A DNA stretch of 7,613 nt. It comes from an uncultured Prevotella sp. (GTDB taxonomy: Bacteria; Bacteroidota; Bacteroidia; Bacteroidales; Bacteroidaceae). The position numbers and the translations under genes were made by a program. The notes beneath the pieces were generated by a model. That model was not told the origin of the DNA. It ran no database searches and saw only the letters and a list, made by a program, of their open reading frames with translations. The stretch is from positions 1 to 7,613 of the forward strand of contig CAAHDP010000190.1 of assembly GCA_900770515.1 (NCBI GenBank), given 5' to 3'. This document shows positions 6,944 to 7,613 of the stretch, one piece after another (positions within the stretch are counted from its first letter, which is position 1; each line of letters opens with the position of its first letter).

Positions 6944-7613
6944 ATGGCACAGAAAGGTAATATCGGTGTAACGACAGAGAACATTTTCCCTGTCATCAAG
7001 AAATTCTTATATTCAGATCATGACATCTTCCTCCGTGAGATGGTTTCTAACGCTGTGGATGCTACACAGAAGTTGAAGACTCTTGCTGCCCAGGGCGACT
7101 TCAAGGGTGAGATAGGTGACACAACTGTCCGTATCTCTCTCGATGAAAAGGCTGGTACCCTCACTATCAGCGACCGTGGTATTGGTATGACTGAGGAGGA
7201 AATCGATAAATATATTAACCAGATTGCATTCTCTGGCGTAACAGACTTCCTCGACAAGTACAAGGAGAATGCCAATGCCATCATCGGTCACTTCGGTCTC
7301 GGTTTCTATTCTTCTTTCATGGTAGCCAGCAAGGTGGAAATCATTACCAAAAGCTACAAAGAGGGTAGCAAGGCTGTAAAGTGGAGCTGCGACGGTTCAC
7401 CAGCTTTCGAAATCGAGGACGCTGACAAGGCTGACCGCGGCTCAGATATCGTTCTCCATATCGCTGACGACTGCAAGGAATTCCTCCAGAAGAGCAAGAT
7501 TGAGGAACTCCTGAACAAGTACTGCAAGTTTATGGCAGTGCCTGTAGCCTTCGGCAAGAAGACTGAGTGGAAGGACGGCAAGAACGTGGAGACAGACGAG
7601 GATAACATTATTA
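6944..7613 (+). CDS. htpG: Molecular chaperone HtpG (Hsp90), N-terminal part (cut by window edge)
   Basis: Bacterial Hsp90, a cytoplasmic ATP-dependent chaperone dimer. The window contains 223 complete codons of a protein usually about 620-690 residues long, covering essentially the N-terminal GHKL ATPase domain. The start is MAQKGNIGVTTENIFPVIKK. ATP-site motifs: FLREMVSNAVDA with catalytic E32 and Mg-binding N36; SDRGIGM with D77, G79 and G81; the nucleotide lid and GHFGLGFYS at 115-123. DRGIGM replaces the DNGxGM of E. coli HtpG, a difference I associate with Bacteroidota homologues. GSDIVLHI near 166-173 is the end-of-domain motif. The middle and C-terminal dimerisation domains lie beyond the right edge. 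It is separated from the amidase gene by 72 bp, so it probably has its own promoter and heat-stress control. Confidence 0.97.
   Translation, partial: MAQKGNIGVTTENIFPVIKKFLYSDHDIFLREMVSNAVDATQKLKTLAAQGDFKGEIGDTTVRISLDEKAGTLTISDRGIGMTEEEIDKYINQIAFSGVTDFLDKYKENANAIIGHFGLGFYSSFMVASKVEIITKSYKEGSKAVKWSCDGSPAFEIEDADKADRGSDIVLHIADDCKEFLQKSKIEELLNKYCKFMAVPVAFGKKTEWKDGKNVETDEDNII

Overview
The window is an ordinary, gene-dense stretch of a Bacteroidota chromosome, most likely from Prevotellaceae (Prevotella/Segatella-like). Three things point there: two promoter boxes of the Bacteroidota type (TATCTTTGC, fitting TAnnTTTG), A/T-rich translation starts without clear Shine-Dalgarno sequences, and proteins typical of the phylum (a DUF4421 outer-membrane protein, a DUF1460 amidase, and an HtpG beginning MAQKGNIGVTTENIF). 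The genus is inferred from resemblance, not proven. I see no tRNA, rRNA, CRISPR array, insertion sequence or phage gene.

Layout. Positions 1-1046 (minus strand) hold the first 348 codons of valS, valyl-tRNA synthetase; the rest lies beyond the left edge. A 168-bp divergent intergenic region (1047-1214) carries two identical -7 boxes facing away from each other, as arms of a 10-bp inverted repeat: one for valS, one for the rightward gene. At 1215-3044 is a Uup-type ABC-F ATPase, a soluble ribosome-associated protein. Directly after its stop codon comes an array of six 7-bp repeats (consensus TTTGAAC), then a weak promoter-like box.

From 3148 to 6871 four genes run in the same direction with gaps of 15, 22 and 12 bp, so they are probably one operon: engB (GTPase for 50S ribosome assembly), a Gfo/Idh/MocA-family NAD(P)-dependent oxidoreductase of unknown substrate, a DUF4421 predicted outer-membrane beta-barrel, and a DUF1460 exported cysteine amidase of the kind that cleaves 1,6-anhydro-muropeptides. 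After a 72-bp A/T-rich gap, htpG (bacterial Hsp90) begins at 6944 and leaves the window after 223 codons.

How the genes fit together. valS, uup, engB and htpG are translation, ribosome and protein-folding housekeeping genes. The last two genes of the putative operon belong to the cell envelope: an outer-membrane barrel beside a peptidoglycan-fragment amidase. This pair, with the neighbouring sugar-type oxidoreductase, is the most plausible place for undescribed biology, but a functional link is inferred from position only. No obvious new multi-gene system is present.
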